Assembly: GCA_945828175.1 (NCBI GenBank)
Contig: CALZQD010000087.1
Location: 1-6,985, forward strand
DNA length: 6,985 nt
DNA from: an uncultured Bacteroidales bacterium
GTDB lineage: Bacteria > Bacteroidota > Bacteroidia > Bacteroidales > Muribaculaceae
Reading direction: 5' to 3'
This document shows positions 1 through 5,831 of the stretch, piece after piece. The stretch's first letter is position 1. Every line of letters begins with the position of its first letter. The translations under genes were made by a program, and so were the position numbers. Below the pieces are notes generated by a model that worked only from the letters and a program-made list of their open reading frames with translations, did no database searches and was not told the DNA's origin.

Positions 1-26
1 CAGCGTCAGATGTGTATAAGAGACAG
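1..26 (+). other. Nextera (Tn5) sequencing adapter residue
   Basis: Bases 8-26 read AGATGTGTATAAGAGACAG, the 19-bp engineered Tn5 mosaic end used in Illumina Nextera tagmentation. It is preceded by CAGCGTC, the adjoining part of the Nextera read-1 adapter. The match to the last 26 bases of that adapter is exact. The engineered end differs from the natural IS50 outside and inside ends, so this is untrimmed library adapter at a contig end and not a mobile element. Genomic sequence begins at base 27. Confidence 0.97.
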
Positions 27-204
27 GGTTAAATATCTGTAAGACATCATCCGTGGGGTAGCAATTATCCGGGCACACCTGCGCTACGCTTCGGTGTATC
101 AGGTTACGAGTTAATCATTGTCTTTCAAATAATTATAGCTTAACTTAACCGCATTGAGGAGACTATCGCGTCACAGGCTCTGGCGGCTACCCGGGGCCCT
201 GCCC
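27..204. other. Non-coding contig-end region with weak hairpin
   Basis: No convincing coding frame is present on either strand. A short imperfect hairpin lies at 75-97: ACACC pairs with GGTGT and GCG with CGC, with small bulges. The stretch at 74-98 resembles 5786-5813, and bases 159-169 (GAGACTATCGC) recur exactly at 5691-5701, so relics of a dispersed non-coding repeat are possible. No T-run terminator is evident for the minus-strand genes that end at 205. Confidence 0.5.
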
Positions 205-540
205 TTACACACTGAGGCGTTTGGTGAGGGGGCCGGCTTTGAGGATGTAGATGCCGCGGGCGTTGAGTTTGTAGCTCCAGACGCCGGGGCTGAGTTTTTT
301 GGCGGTTATCTGCTGGCCGAGGATGGTGAAGATCTTGACCGTGGTTTCGGTGGAGGTGTAGAGGTAGACGGTGCCGTCGCTGACGGTGACTTCGACCTGC
401 TCGGGATGCGTGATATCGACGCTCATGCCGGGAGCGGCGCTCTCGACACGCACCCAATCGGGCGGCGCGGCCTGCGTTGCGACCGGGAGGAGGGTCGCCA
501 ACGTGAAGACTATCAGCAATATGACGGCACGGATTCTCAT
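205..540 (-). CDS. Small secreted protein with T9SS sorting-tail-like domain
   Basis: This 111-residue protein starts with a classical signal peptide (residues 1-24: Arg2 and Arg4, hydrophobic core, probable cleavage after TQA). About 30 residues of unassigned sequence follow. The C-terminal half, around residues 55-111, is beta-rich and follows the pattern of the Bacteroidota type IX secretion tail: VKIFTILGQQI, then a GVW turn, then GIYILKAG and a basic end KRLSV. In that family the tail normally sits behind a large cargo such as a protease or adhesin. Here there is almost no cargo, yet the gene has an intact start and stop. Its ATG overlaps the asparaginase stop (ATGA, 4 bp), so translation is probably coupled. 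The fold assignment is by pattern only. It could instead be a small periplasmic or surface beta-sandwich protein not exported by T9SS. Its function is unknown. Confidence 0.65.
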   Translation of the reverse strand: MRIRAVILLIVFTLATLLPVATQAAPPDWVRVESAAPGMSVDITHPEQVEVTVSDGTVYLYTSTETTVKIFTILGQQITAKKLSPGVWSYKLNARGIYILKAGPLTKRLSV

Positions 541-1568
541 TGTGTAAGGGTCATTTCACCTGCGAGTGACATACATAGCTGTTTCTTGACTTCCTCGCGA
601 CTGATGCCGAGGCCGAAGAGGAACATCATCTTGGTTATGGCGGCTTCGAAGGTCAGGTCGTAGCCCGAGATGACGCCGGTGGCGGCGAGCATGTCGCCGG
701 CGAGGTAGCGGTTGAGGACACCGCCGTTAAGACACTGGGTGACATTGAGGACGATGACGCCGCGGTTGATGACCTCGCGGATGGCTTCGATAAACCACGA
801 CGACGTCGGGGCGTTGCCGGTGCCGTAGGTGCGGAGCACGATGCCCTTGATGCCGGGGGCGGCGAGCATATGGCGCAACAGGCCTTCGTTGAGGCCGGGA
901 TAGAGGTCGATGACCATGACCGAGGTGTCGAGGCCGTAGTGGGGTGTCAGCGGACGGCTGACGCTGCGGCGCATCAGGGCGTCGGTGTCGAAGTGGATAC
1001 CCAGGCCGATCTTGGCGAGCTGGGGATAGTTGTTGCTCTTGAAGGCGTTGAAGTTGTCGGCGCTGCGTTTGGTCGAGCGGTTGCCGCGCCAGAGATAGTT
1101 TTCGAAGAGGATGGCGACCTCGCGCACCATCGGGCGGCCGTCGGTGTCGGTTGCGGCGGCAATCTGGAGGGCGGTGATGAGGTTTTCCTCGCCGTCGGTG
1201 CGCACCTCGCCGATGGGCAGCTGCGAGCCGGTGATGATGACGGGTTTGTCGAGACCCTCGAGCATAAACGACAGTGCCGAAGCCGTGTAGGCCATGGTGT
1301 CGGTGCCGTGGAGGACGACAAAGCCGTCGTAGTCGTCGTAGTTGTCGGCGATGCTGCGGGCGATGTCCTGCCAGTGAGCGGGGCTCATGTCGCTCGAGTC
1401 GATGGGCGGATGAAACTGTATGTTGTCAATCTTATAGTCGAGCATCTTGACCTTCGGCACGTTCTCCATCAGATGCGAGAAGTCGAAAGGTCGGAGTGCC
1501 TTGGTGGCGGGGTCTTCAATCATGCCGATTGTGCCGCCGGTGTAGACTATAAGGATACGAGGTTTCAT
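537..1568 (-). CDS. ansA: Type I (cytoplasmic) L-asparaginase
   Basis: Hydrolyses L-asparagine to aspartate and ammonia. The 343-residue protein has no signal peptide, which fits the cytosolic AnsA type. Catalytic elements are in place: YTGGTIGM at residues 9-16 with nucleophile Thr13, DSSDM at 57-61, HGTDT at 87-91 with Thr89 and Asp90, and GNRSTK at 162-167 with Lys167. TGSQLPIGEVRTDGEEN at 113-129 is also typical. Residues matching the allosteric asparagine site of E. coli AsnaseI are present (Arg246, Thr277, Cys279), so substrate activation is plausible. Length is normal for the family. The start is the first codon of the conserved N-terminal strand; the 36 bp separating it from metG carry no Shine-Dalgarno, as usual in Bacteroidota. 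It is the middle gene of the metG unit and overlaps the next gene by 4 bp. Confidence 0.95.
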   Translation of the reverse strand: MKPRILIVYTGGTIGMIEDPATKALRPFDFSHLMENVPKVKMLDYKIDNIQFHPPIDSSDMSPAHWQDIARSIADNYDDYDGFVVLHGTDTMAYTASALSFMLEGLDKPVIITGSQLPIGEVRTDGEENLITALQIAAATDTDGRPMVREVAILFENYLWRGNRSTKRSADNFNAFKSNNYPQLAKIGLGIHFDTDALMRRSVSRPLTPHYGLDTSVMVIDLYPGLNEGLLRHMLAAPGIKGIVLRTYGTGNAPTSSWFIEAIREVINRGVIVLNVTQCLNGGVLNRYLAGDMLAATGVISGYDLTFEAAITKMMFLFGLGISREEVKKQLCMSLAGEMTLTQ

Positions 1569-1604
1569 TACTGCATAACTATCTGTTAAACAACTACAAT
1601 CAGA

Positions 1605-3647
1605 TTATTTCACTTTGGCGCCGTTGACGACGGGTCGCGACGGCGAGATAACCGAGAGCGAGCCGTCGGCGTTCTCGGCCGAGAGTATCATGCCCTCTGA
1701 TGTCAAGCCCATCATCTGTCGCGGGGGGAAGTTGGCGACGAAGCAAACCTGTCGGCCGACGAGCTCTTCGGGCTGATAGTGTTCGGCAATGCCCGAGAGG
1801 ATGGTGCGGCGGCCGATGCCGTCGTCGATGAGGAACTGCAGGAGTTTCTTCGATTTCTTGACTTTCGAGCATTCGACGACTGTGCCGACGCGGATGTCGA
1901 GCTTCATGAAGGTGTCGAAGTCGGTCGGCTCGGCCACATCGTCGGGCTTGAAGGCCTTGAGCGTATTGGCGTGCTTGATGTCTTCGAGGCGTTTGATCTG
2001 GCCGTCGATGACGGCGTCGTCGATTTTCTCGAAGAGCAGTTCGGGCTGACCGATAGTGGCTCCGGCCTTGACGGTGTCGCGGGCGCCGAGCTCGTCCCAC
2101 GAGAGGGCGCTGAGGCCGAGGGTGTCGGCGAGGCGGCGGCTCATGAAGGGCATGAAGGGCTCGAAGGCGACGGCGATGTCGGCGCATACCTGCAGGGCGC
2201 AGTAGAGTATCGTGGCCACGCGGGGCATGTCGGTCTTGGCGAGCTTCCACGGCTCGGTCTCCTGGAGATATTTGTTGCCGGCGCGGGCAATCGACATGGC
2301 GTCGCGGAGGGCGTCGCGGAAGTGGAAGTTCTCGATATTGTCGGAGAGCGATTTCTTGAAGCCGTCGATGTCGGCGAAGAGAGTCGTGTCGACAGCCTCG
2401 AGCTCGCCGGGAGCGGGAACGACGCCATCGAAGTATTTGTGGGTCAGCACGGTGACGCGGTTGACGAAGTTGCCGAGGATGGCAACGAGCTCGCTGTTGT
2501 TGCGCGTCTGGAACTCGCGCCAGGTGAAGTCGTTGTCTTTGGTCTCGGGGGCGTTGGCCGTCAGGACGTAGCGCAGGACGTCCTGTTTGCCGGGGAAGTC
2601 GCGGAGGTATTCATGGAGCCAGACGGCCCAGTTGCGCGAGGTCGAGATCTTGTCGCCCTCGAGGTTGAGAAACTCGTTGGCGGGCACGTTGTCGGGCAGC
2701 TGGAAGTTGTCGCCGTAGGCCATCAGCATCGCGGGGAAGACGATGCAGTGGAAGACGATGTTGTCTTTGCCGATGAAGTTGATGATGCGGGTCTCGGGGT
2801 CTTTCCACCACTTCTCCCACGACTCGGGATAAAGCTCCTTGGTGTTCGAAATATAGCCGATCGGGGCGTCGAACCAAACATACAGCACTTTGCCGTCGGC
2901 CTCGGCGAGAGGCACCTTCACGCCCCAGTCGAGGTCGCGGGTGACGGCGCGCGGCTGCAGCCCGAGGTCGAGCCACGACTTGCACTGGCCGTAGACATTG
3001 GGTTTCCACTCCTTGTGGCCCTCAAGAATCCACTCGGTCAGGCGCTGCTGCCAGCGGTCGAGGGGCAGGAACCAGTGGTGAGTCTCCTTGAGTACGGGCG
3101 CATTGCCGGTGATGGCGCTCTTGGGGTTGATGAGGTCGGTTGCGTTGAGCGATGTTCCGCAGGCCTCGCACTGGTCGCCGTAGGCGCGTGGATTATGACA
3201 GTGGGGGCACTCGCCCGTGACGTAGCGGTCGGCAAGGAACTGTCCGGCCTCAGCGTCGTAGAGCTGCATCGAAGTCTTTTCGACAAATTCGCCCTTGTCG
3301 TGCAGGCGGGTGAAGAACTCCGAGGCCGTGCGGTCGTGGATGTCGGTCGTCGTGCGCGAATAGATGTCAAACGAGATGCCAAGCTCCTCGAACGAGTCCT
3401 TGATGATCTTGTGATAGCGGTCGACGATATCCTGGGGCGTAACGCCCTCGGCGCGCGCTTTTATCGTGATGGGCACACCGTGCTCGTCGCTGCCGCCGAT
3501 GAGGGCGACTTCGCGTCCGTTTAGACGGAGGTAGCGGGCATAGATGTCGGCGGGGACATATACACCGGCGAGATGGCCGATGTGGACGGGGCCGTTGGCA
3601 TAGGGAAGGGCCGTTGTGATGAGAGTGCGCTTATATTCTTTGTTCAT
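1605..3647 (-). CDS. metG: Methionyl-tRNA synthetase with C-terminal tRNA-binding domain
   Basis: Charges tRNA-Met with methionine in the cytosol; essential. The 680-residue protein is a class I synthetase: HIGH at residues 22-25, a zinc knuckle with Cys147, Cys150, Cys160 and Cys163, the KMSKS equivalent KISTS at 333-337, an alpha-helical anticodon-binding domain around 385-545, and a C-terminal EMAPII/Trbp111-like OB fold from about 576 to the end ([19 protein letters not shown]). The sequence closely resembles Bacteroides MetRS as remembered. The start is ATG at 3647. An in-frame TTG at 3671 would add eight residues, but it lies at or before the transcription start predicted from the promoter at 3676-3705. 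The ATG also gives the usual N-terminus of a few charged residues before the first strand. metG leads a minus-strand unit with ansA 36 bp downstream. Confidence 0.97.
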   Translation of the reverse strand: MNKEYKRTLITTALPYANGPVHIGHLAGVYVPADIYARYLRLNGREVALIGGSDEHGVPITIKARAEGVTPQDIVDRYHKIIKDSFEELGISFDIYSRTTTDIHDRTASEFFTRLHDKGEFVEKTSMQLYDAEAGQFLADRYVTGECPHCHNPRAYGDQCEACGTSLNATDLINPKSAITGNAPVLKETHHWFLPLDRWQQRLTEWILEGHKEWKPNVYGQCKSWLDLGLQPRAVTRDLDWGVKVPLAEADGKVLYVWFDAPIGYISNTKELYPESWEKWWKDPETRIINFIGKDNIVFHCIVFPAMLMAYGDNFQLPDNVPANEFLNLEGDKISTSRNWAVWLHEYLRDFPGKQDVLRYVLTANAPETKDNDFTWREFQTRNNSELVAILGNFVNRVTVLTHKYFDGVVPAPGELEAVDTTLFADIDGFKKSLSDNIENFHFRDALRDAMSIARAGNKYLQETEPWKLAKTDMPRVATILYCALQVCADIAVAFEPFMPFMSRRLADTLGLSALSWDELGARDTVKAGATIGQPELLFEKIDDAVIDGQIKRLEDIKHANTLKAFKPDDVAEPTDFDTFMKLDIRVGTVVECSKVKKSKKLLQFLIDDGIGRRTILSGIAEHYQPEELVGRQVCFVANFPPRQMMGLTSEGMILSAENADGSLSVISPSRPVVNGAKVK

Positions 3648-3675
3648 AATCTTATTAGTGCTGTTTATCAAACCA

Positions 3676-3705
3676 CAAAGGTAGTGAATTTTTTAATAAA
3701 GTCAA
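3676..3705 (-). promoter_or_regulatory. Bacteroidota-type promoter of metG
   Basis: On the minus strand TACCTTTGT (-7 box TAnnTTTGY) lies at 3683-3675. TTGAC at 3705-3701 stands 17 bp upstream of it and can serve as the -33 element. Transcription would start near 3670, leaving a leader of about 23 nt before the ATG at 3647. The fit to the Bacteroides sigma-ABfr consensus is good; the start site itself is inferred. Confidence 0.75.
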
Positions 3706-3770
3706 GGCCGTCGGGGGCAATAAGCGCCATATAATTGCAGAGTCGATTCGCGCCCGACGCGACATCGGCG

Positions 3771-3793
3771 GGTTAAGGTTAATCTATGTTAAA
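3771..3793. promoter_or_regulatory. GTTAA inverted repeat, possible operator
   Basis: GGTTAA occurs twice in tandem at 3771-3782. The second copy forms an inverted repeat, GTTAA-N6-TTAAA with one mismatch, at 3778-3793. It lies about 47 bp upstream of the plus-strand -7 box. A perfect GTTAA-N6-TTAAC copy occurs upstream of the TolB-like gene at 6926-6941. This suggests a shared protein-binding site, but AT-rich intergenic DNA can produce such repeats by chance. Confidence 0.3.
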
Positions 3794-3840
3794 CATCAGC
3801 CGCTTTGTCTATAATATGTCTATCAACTGTCACTTTTTTG

Positions 3841-3849
3841 TAACTTTGC
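3841..3849 (+). promoter_or_regulatory. -7 promoter box of cyclase-sufE unit
   Basis: TAACTTTGC is an exact TAnnTTTGY box. No TTTG stands at the expected -33 distance, so the upstream half is weak and an activator may help. A sigma70-like TATAAT at 3810-3815 is probably fortuitous in this phylum. Transcription would start near 3855, leaving a leader of about 145 nt before the ATG at 4001. Confidence 0.6.
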
Positions 3850-3854
3850 AGCGC

Positions 3855-4000
3855 AATGACCTCTTAAACCCGGAACGCGTGCCCACCCCGAGTCAACGTT
3901 CCGTTTTCCCGCGGCCATTATCACACAACTCGTGTCCGGCGACAGCGCCCACTTGCAAGGGCCTCAGGCACTTGCCACATAAAAAGATAATTTTGCCAAA
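3855..4000 (+). promoter_or_regulatory. Structured 5' leader of cyclase-sufE mRNA
   Basis: The predicted leader is unusually long for the window and contains two hairpins. In the first, CGGAACG (3871-3877) pairs with CGTTCCG (3897-3903) around a 19-nt loop and is followed by TTTT, a weak terminator or attenuator shape. In the second, GCAAG (3955-3959) pairs with CTTGC (3971-3975), with an inner GCC/GGC stem and a TCA loop, 25 nt before the start codon. No known riboswitch class is recognised. The A/T-rich bases just before the ATG show no Shine-Dalgarno. A role in regulation is inferred from length and structure only. Confidence 0.4.
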
Positions 4001-5005
4001 ATGAAAAAGAGCTTAGCTTACATATTATTATTCGCGCTGTCAACGACGATGGCCTGCTCGACCAAAGCCACTGACAGTAAAGACCGTGCGGCAAGCGAAG
4101 AGCCCACGACGGCCCTCCTCGGCTCGTTCGACAGCGACAGCGCCTATAAATTTGTCGCCGAGCAGGTTGCTTTCGGTCCGCGCAATCCCAACAGCGAAGG
4201 CCACCGCGCCTGCGGAAACTACCTCGTCGAAAAGCTCAAATCATATCACCCCGACACCATTATAGTACAGGAAAGCACCGTCACGGCTTTCAACGGCGAC
4301 AAGCTCGACATGAAAAACATCATGGCCCGCTACAACGTCGCCGCCTCAAACCGCGTGCTTCTCGTCGCACACTGGGACACCCGCCCCTGGGCAGACATGG
4401 AGGGCAACATCGAGCGCAGACAGGAACCGATTCTCGGCGCTAATGACGGCGCCAGCGGCGTCGGCGTCCTCCTCGAAATCGCCCGCAACCTCGACATGAA
4501 AGCTCCCGAATGCGGCGTAGACATACTGTTTGTCGACGACGAAGACTACGGCAACTCAACGGGCTTCATGAACAACGACGACACCTGGTGTCTCGGCACC
4601 CAATACTGGGTCAACCATATGCCCTACGGCCCCAACGATCGCAAACCGGCCTACGGCATCCTCCTCGACATGGTCGGCGGCAAAGACGCCGTATTCCACC
4701 GCGAATACAACTCTCACCTCAACGCCCGCGCCGCCACAGTCAAAGTGTGGGCCGAAGCCACCATGCTCGGCTTCGACAGCACTTTCATCAACAAAGTCGG
4801 CGGCACCATCGTCGACGACCATGTCTTCCTCACCGACGCAGGCATACCGACGACCAACATCATCGAGAACATGAACACCCACACACTCAACTTCCCGCCG
4901 ACATGGCACACCCACGACGACAACCTCGCCAACATCGACAAGCAGTCGCTCGATGCTGTCGGCAAGACCGTTCTCAACGTCGTCTATAAAGAAAAGAAAA
5001 GATGA
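4001..5005 (+). CDS. M28-family glutaminyl cyclase-like lipoprotein
   Basis: Probably converts N-terminal glutamine of exported proteins to pyroglutamate. In Bacteroidota many signal-peptidase-I substrates begin with Gln after cleavage, so this would be an envelope processing enzyme. The 334-residue protein has a lipoprotein-type leader (TMAC, Cys19 as lipid anchor; Thr at -3 is atypical). The M28/type II cyclase core follows: AHWDTRPWAD at 123-132, GANDGASG at 146-153 (metal ligand Asp149), DDEDYG at 179-184 (acid Glu181, ligand Asp182), LLDMVGG at 221-227, DDHVFLTDAGIP at 272-283, and PTWHTHDDN at 300-308 (Trp302, ligand His303). The tail motif closely parallels human QPCT (WHTMDDN). The second acid of the glutamate pair is Asp here, as I recall for Bacteroidales homologues. 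An M28 aminopeptidase is the alternative. The stop overlaps the sufE start by 4 bp. Confidence 0.85.
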   Translation: MKKSLAYILLFALSTTMACSTKATDSKDRAASEEPTTALLGSFDSDSAYKFVAEQVAFGPRNPNSEGHRACGNYLVEKLKSYHPDTIIVQESTVTAFNGDKLDMKNIMARYNVAASNRVLLVAHWDTRPWADMEGNIERRQEPILGANDGASGVGVLLEIARNLDMKAPECGVDILFVDDEDYGNSTGFMNNDDTWCLGTQYWVNHMPYGPNDRKPAYGILLDMVGGKDAVFHREYNSHLNARAATVKVWAEATMLGFDSTFINKVGGTIVDDHVFLTDAGIPTTNIIENMNTHTLNFPPTWHTHDDNLANIDKQSLDAVGKTVLNVVYKEKKR

Positions 5006-5433
5006 GCATCGAAGAAAAACAGAACGAAATAATCGAAGAGCTCCACTCGTTTGACGACATGATGGACCGCTATGCCGCCGTCATCGACTATGGCCAGTCG
5101 CTCGAGCCCTTCGACCCCAAATCAAAGATACCGGCCAACAAAATCGAAGGCTGCCAGGGCGACGTCTGGCTCGACGCCAAACTCGTCGACGGCAAAGTCT
5201 ACTACTCCGCCGAGACCAACGTCCTCATCATCAAGGGCCTGATTGCCATCATCCTCGACATCCTCAACGGCCACACGCCCGACGAGATCGCCAACGCCAA
5301 CCTCTCGTTTGTCAGCGAGATCCTCGGCGGCAACTACCTCAGCCCCAACCGCGTCAACGGCCTACTTGCCGTCGTCAAGCAAATCAAAGTCTTCGCCCTC
5401 GCCTTCAAAGCCCTCGAGGACAAAGAGAAATAA
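5002..5433 (+). CDS. sufE: SufE family sulfur acceptor protein
   Basis: Takes persulfide sulfur from the cysteine desulfurase SufS and passes it to the SufBCD scaffold for Fe-S cluster assembly in the cytosol. The 143-residue length is standard. The sulfur-accepting cysteine is Cys51 in EGCQGDVW (residues 49-56), at the same residue number as in E. coli SufE. Other family features are the N-terminal helix with EIIEEL, YGQSLEP at 30-36, the central beta strands with KVYYSAETN, and the C-terminal region LSPNRVNGLLAVVKQIK. The ATG overlaps the cyclase stop (ATGA), so translation is probably coupled. No sufS, sufB, sufC or sufD is in the window, so sulfur relay partners must lie elsewhere. No clear T-run terminator follows the stop. 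Confidence 0.93.
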   Translation: MSIEEKQNEIIEELHSFDDMMDRYAAVIDYGQSLEPFDPKSKIPANKIEGCQGDVWLDAKLVDGKVYYSAETNVLIIKGLIAIILDILNGHTPDEIANANLSFVSEILGGNYLSPNRVNGLLAVVKQIKVFALAFKALEDKEK

Positions 5434-5445
5434 ACGATTCTTCTT

Positions 5446-5485
5446 AAGAACACAAGAAAATAAGAGCAGAAGGACATAAGATTCG
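5446..5485 (+). repeat. Five-unit period-8 AAG repeat
   Basis: AAG recurs exactly every 8 bases at 5446, 5454, 5462, 5470 and 5478. The units are AAGAACAC, AAGAAAAT, AAGAGCAG, AAGGACAT and AAGATTCG, with rough consensus AAGARCAN. The tract is strongly purine-rich on the plus strand and starts 12 bp after the sufE stop. A period of 8 is not a codon multiple, so it does not look like decayed coding sequence. The last unit also opens a small stem, AAGATT (5478-5483) with AATCTT (5490-5495). Function unknown. Confidence 0.6.
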
Positions 5486-5533
5486 AGTAAATCTTGTGGC
5501 CATTTGTTTTATATTCTCAACTGTCCGACAAGT

Positions 5534-5600
5534 ATGGAGCAAGGGTTTTAACCCTTGCAACCCAGTGCGTTAACTGCGAGGGATAAATCCCTCGCTCCAT
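5534..5600. repeat. Inverted pair of palindromes with compensatory changes
   Basis: Two 25-bp arms (5534-5558 and 5576-5600) face each other across 17 bp. Each arm holds its own 9-bp hairpin with a 2-nt spacer: GCAAGGGTT/AACCCTTGC at 5539-5558 and GCGAGGGAT/ATCCCTCGC at 5576-5595. Both are flanked outside by ATGGA/TCCAT. The arms agree at 21 of 25 positions, and all four differences form two base pairs (A-T to G-C, and T-A to A-T) that keep the hairpins intact. It resembles REP- or MITE-like intergenic repeats. It could also act as a bidirectional terminator between the convergent genes, although T-runs are lacking. Confidence 0.75.
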
Positions 5601-5624
5601 GCCCGCAGGCGTCCGACTCGCGCG

Positions 5625-5713
5625 AAGCCCCGGGAGCCTGCAGCCTCCCGGCCGTAGGCATAACTACCTTGCAATCACCGCGATAGCCGTGAGACTATCG
5701 CATCCCGGGGCTT
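5625..5713 (+). repeat. GC-rich nested and competing hairpins
   Basis: A perfect 11-bp inverted repeat (AAGCCCCGGGA at 5625-5635, TCCCGGGGCTT at 5703-5713) closes an 89-base domain. Inside, GCGATAG (5680-5686) pairs with CTATCGC (5695-5701) around an 8-nt loop. A second internal hairpin, CCGGGAG (5630-5636) with CTCCCGG (5645-5651), uses bases of the closing stem, so the two folds exclude each other. Either an RNA with two states or a palindromic DNA element would show this. No RNA family is recognised. Confidence 0.6.
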
Positions 5714-5724
5714 TCATACGGATT

Positions 5725-5741
5725 TCAGGCCTTCGGCCTGA
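5725..5741 (+). repeat. 7-bp perfect hairpin
   Basis: TCAGGCC (5725-5731) pairs with GGCCTGA (5735-5741) around a TTC loop. No T-run follows on either strand, so it is not a standard intrinsic terminator. It lies 11 bp after the closing stem of the previous domain and seems to belong to the same structured block. Confidence 0.6.
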
Positions 5742-5772
5742 CCACGATTGTGCATTGAGGGAGCCACCGGAA

Positions 5773-5811
5773 CGCAGCGCGGCGCCACACCCGAGGTATG
5801 ACGCCGCTGTG
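5773..5811 (+). repeat. GC-rich hairpin at end of structured block
   Basis: GCGGCG (5779-5784) pairs with CGCCGC (5802-5807) around a 17-nt loop. The stem extends outward through CGCA/TGTG (one G-T pair) past a 2-nt bulge. The loop carries CACACCCGAGGTATGA, which resembles the loop of the leader hairpin at 3871-3903; both are preceded by CCGGAACGC (5767-5775 and 3870-3878). It is followed by AAAAATG, the only A-run here, which read on the minus strand is a T-run placed before rather than after the hairpin. Confidence 0.5.
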
Positions 5812-5831
5812 TAAAAATGTATGTGAAGTGA

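Noticed and set aside
8..26. Natural Tn5/IS50 end
   Set aside because: The bases match the engineered mosaic end and are preceded by Nextera adapter sequence, not by IS50 DNA.
870..1589. Plus-strand open frame of 239 codons opposite ansA
   Set aside because: It is antisense to the asparaginase, with the same low-complexity Val/Gly/Asp composition and no motif or promoter.
1779..3524. Plus-strand open frame of 581 codons opposite metG
   Set aside because: It lies wholly antisense to a confidently identified synthetase. Its Gly/Val/Glu/Asp-rich product is what GC-rich codon third positions produce on the opposite strand, and no domain is recognisable.
3786..4004. 72-codon open frame in the divergent intergenic region
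   Set aside because: It begins upstream of the predicted transcription start near 3855, spans the leader hairpins, overlaps the cyclase start and shows no domain or signal peptide.
5478..5495. Intrinsic terminator after sufE
   Set aside because: The AAGATT/AATCTT stem is only 6 bp, AT-rich and followed by GTGGCC with no T-run, so it is too weak to call.
5446..5600. CRISPR array
   Set aside because: The repeat units are 8 bp, or a single inverted pair. There are no direct repeats of 25-40 bp with regular spacers and no cas genes.
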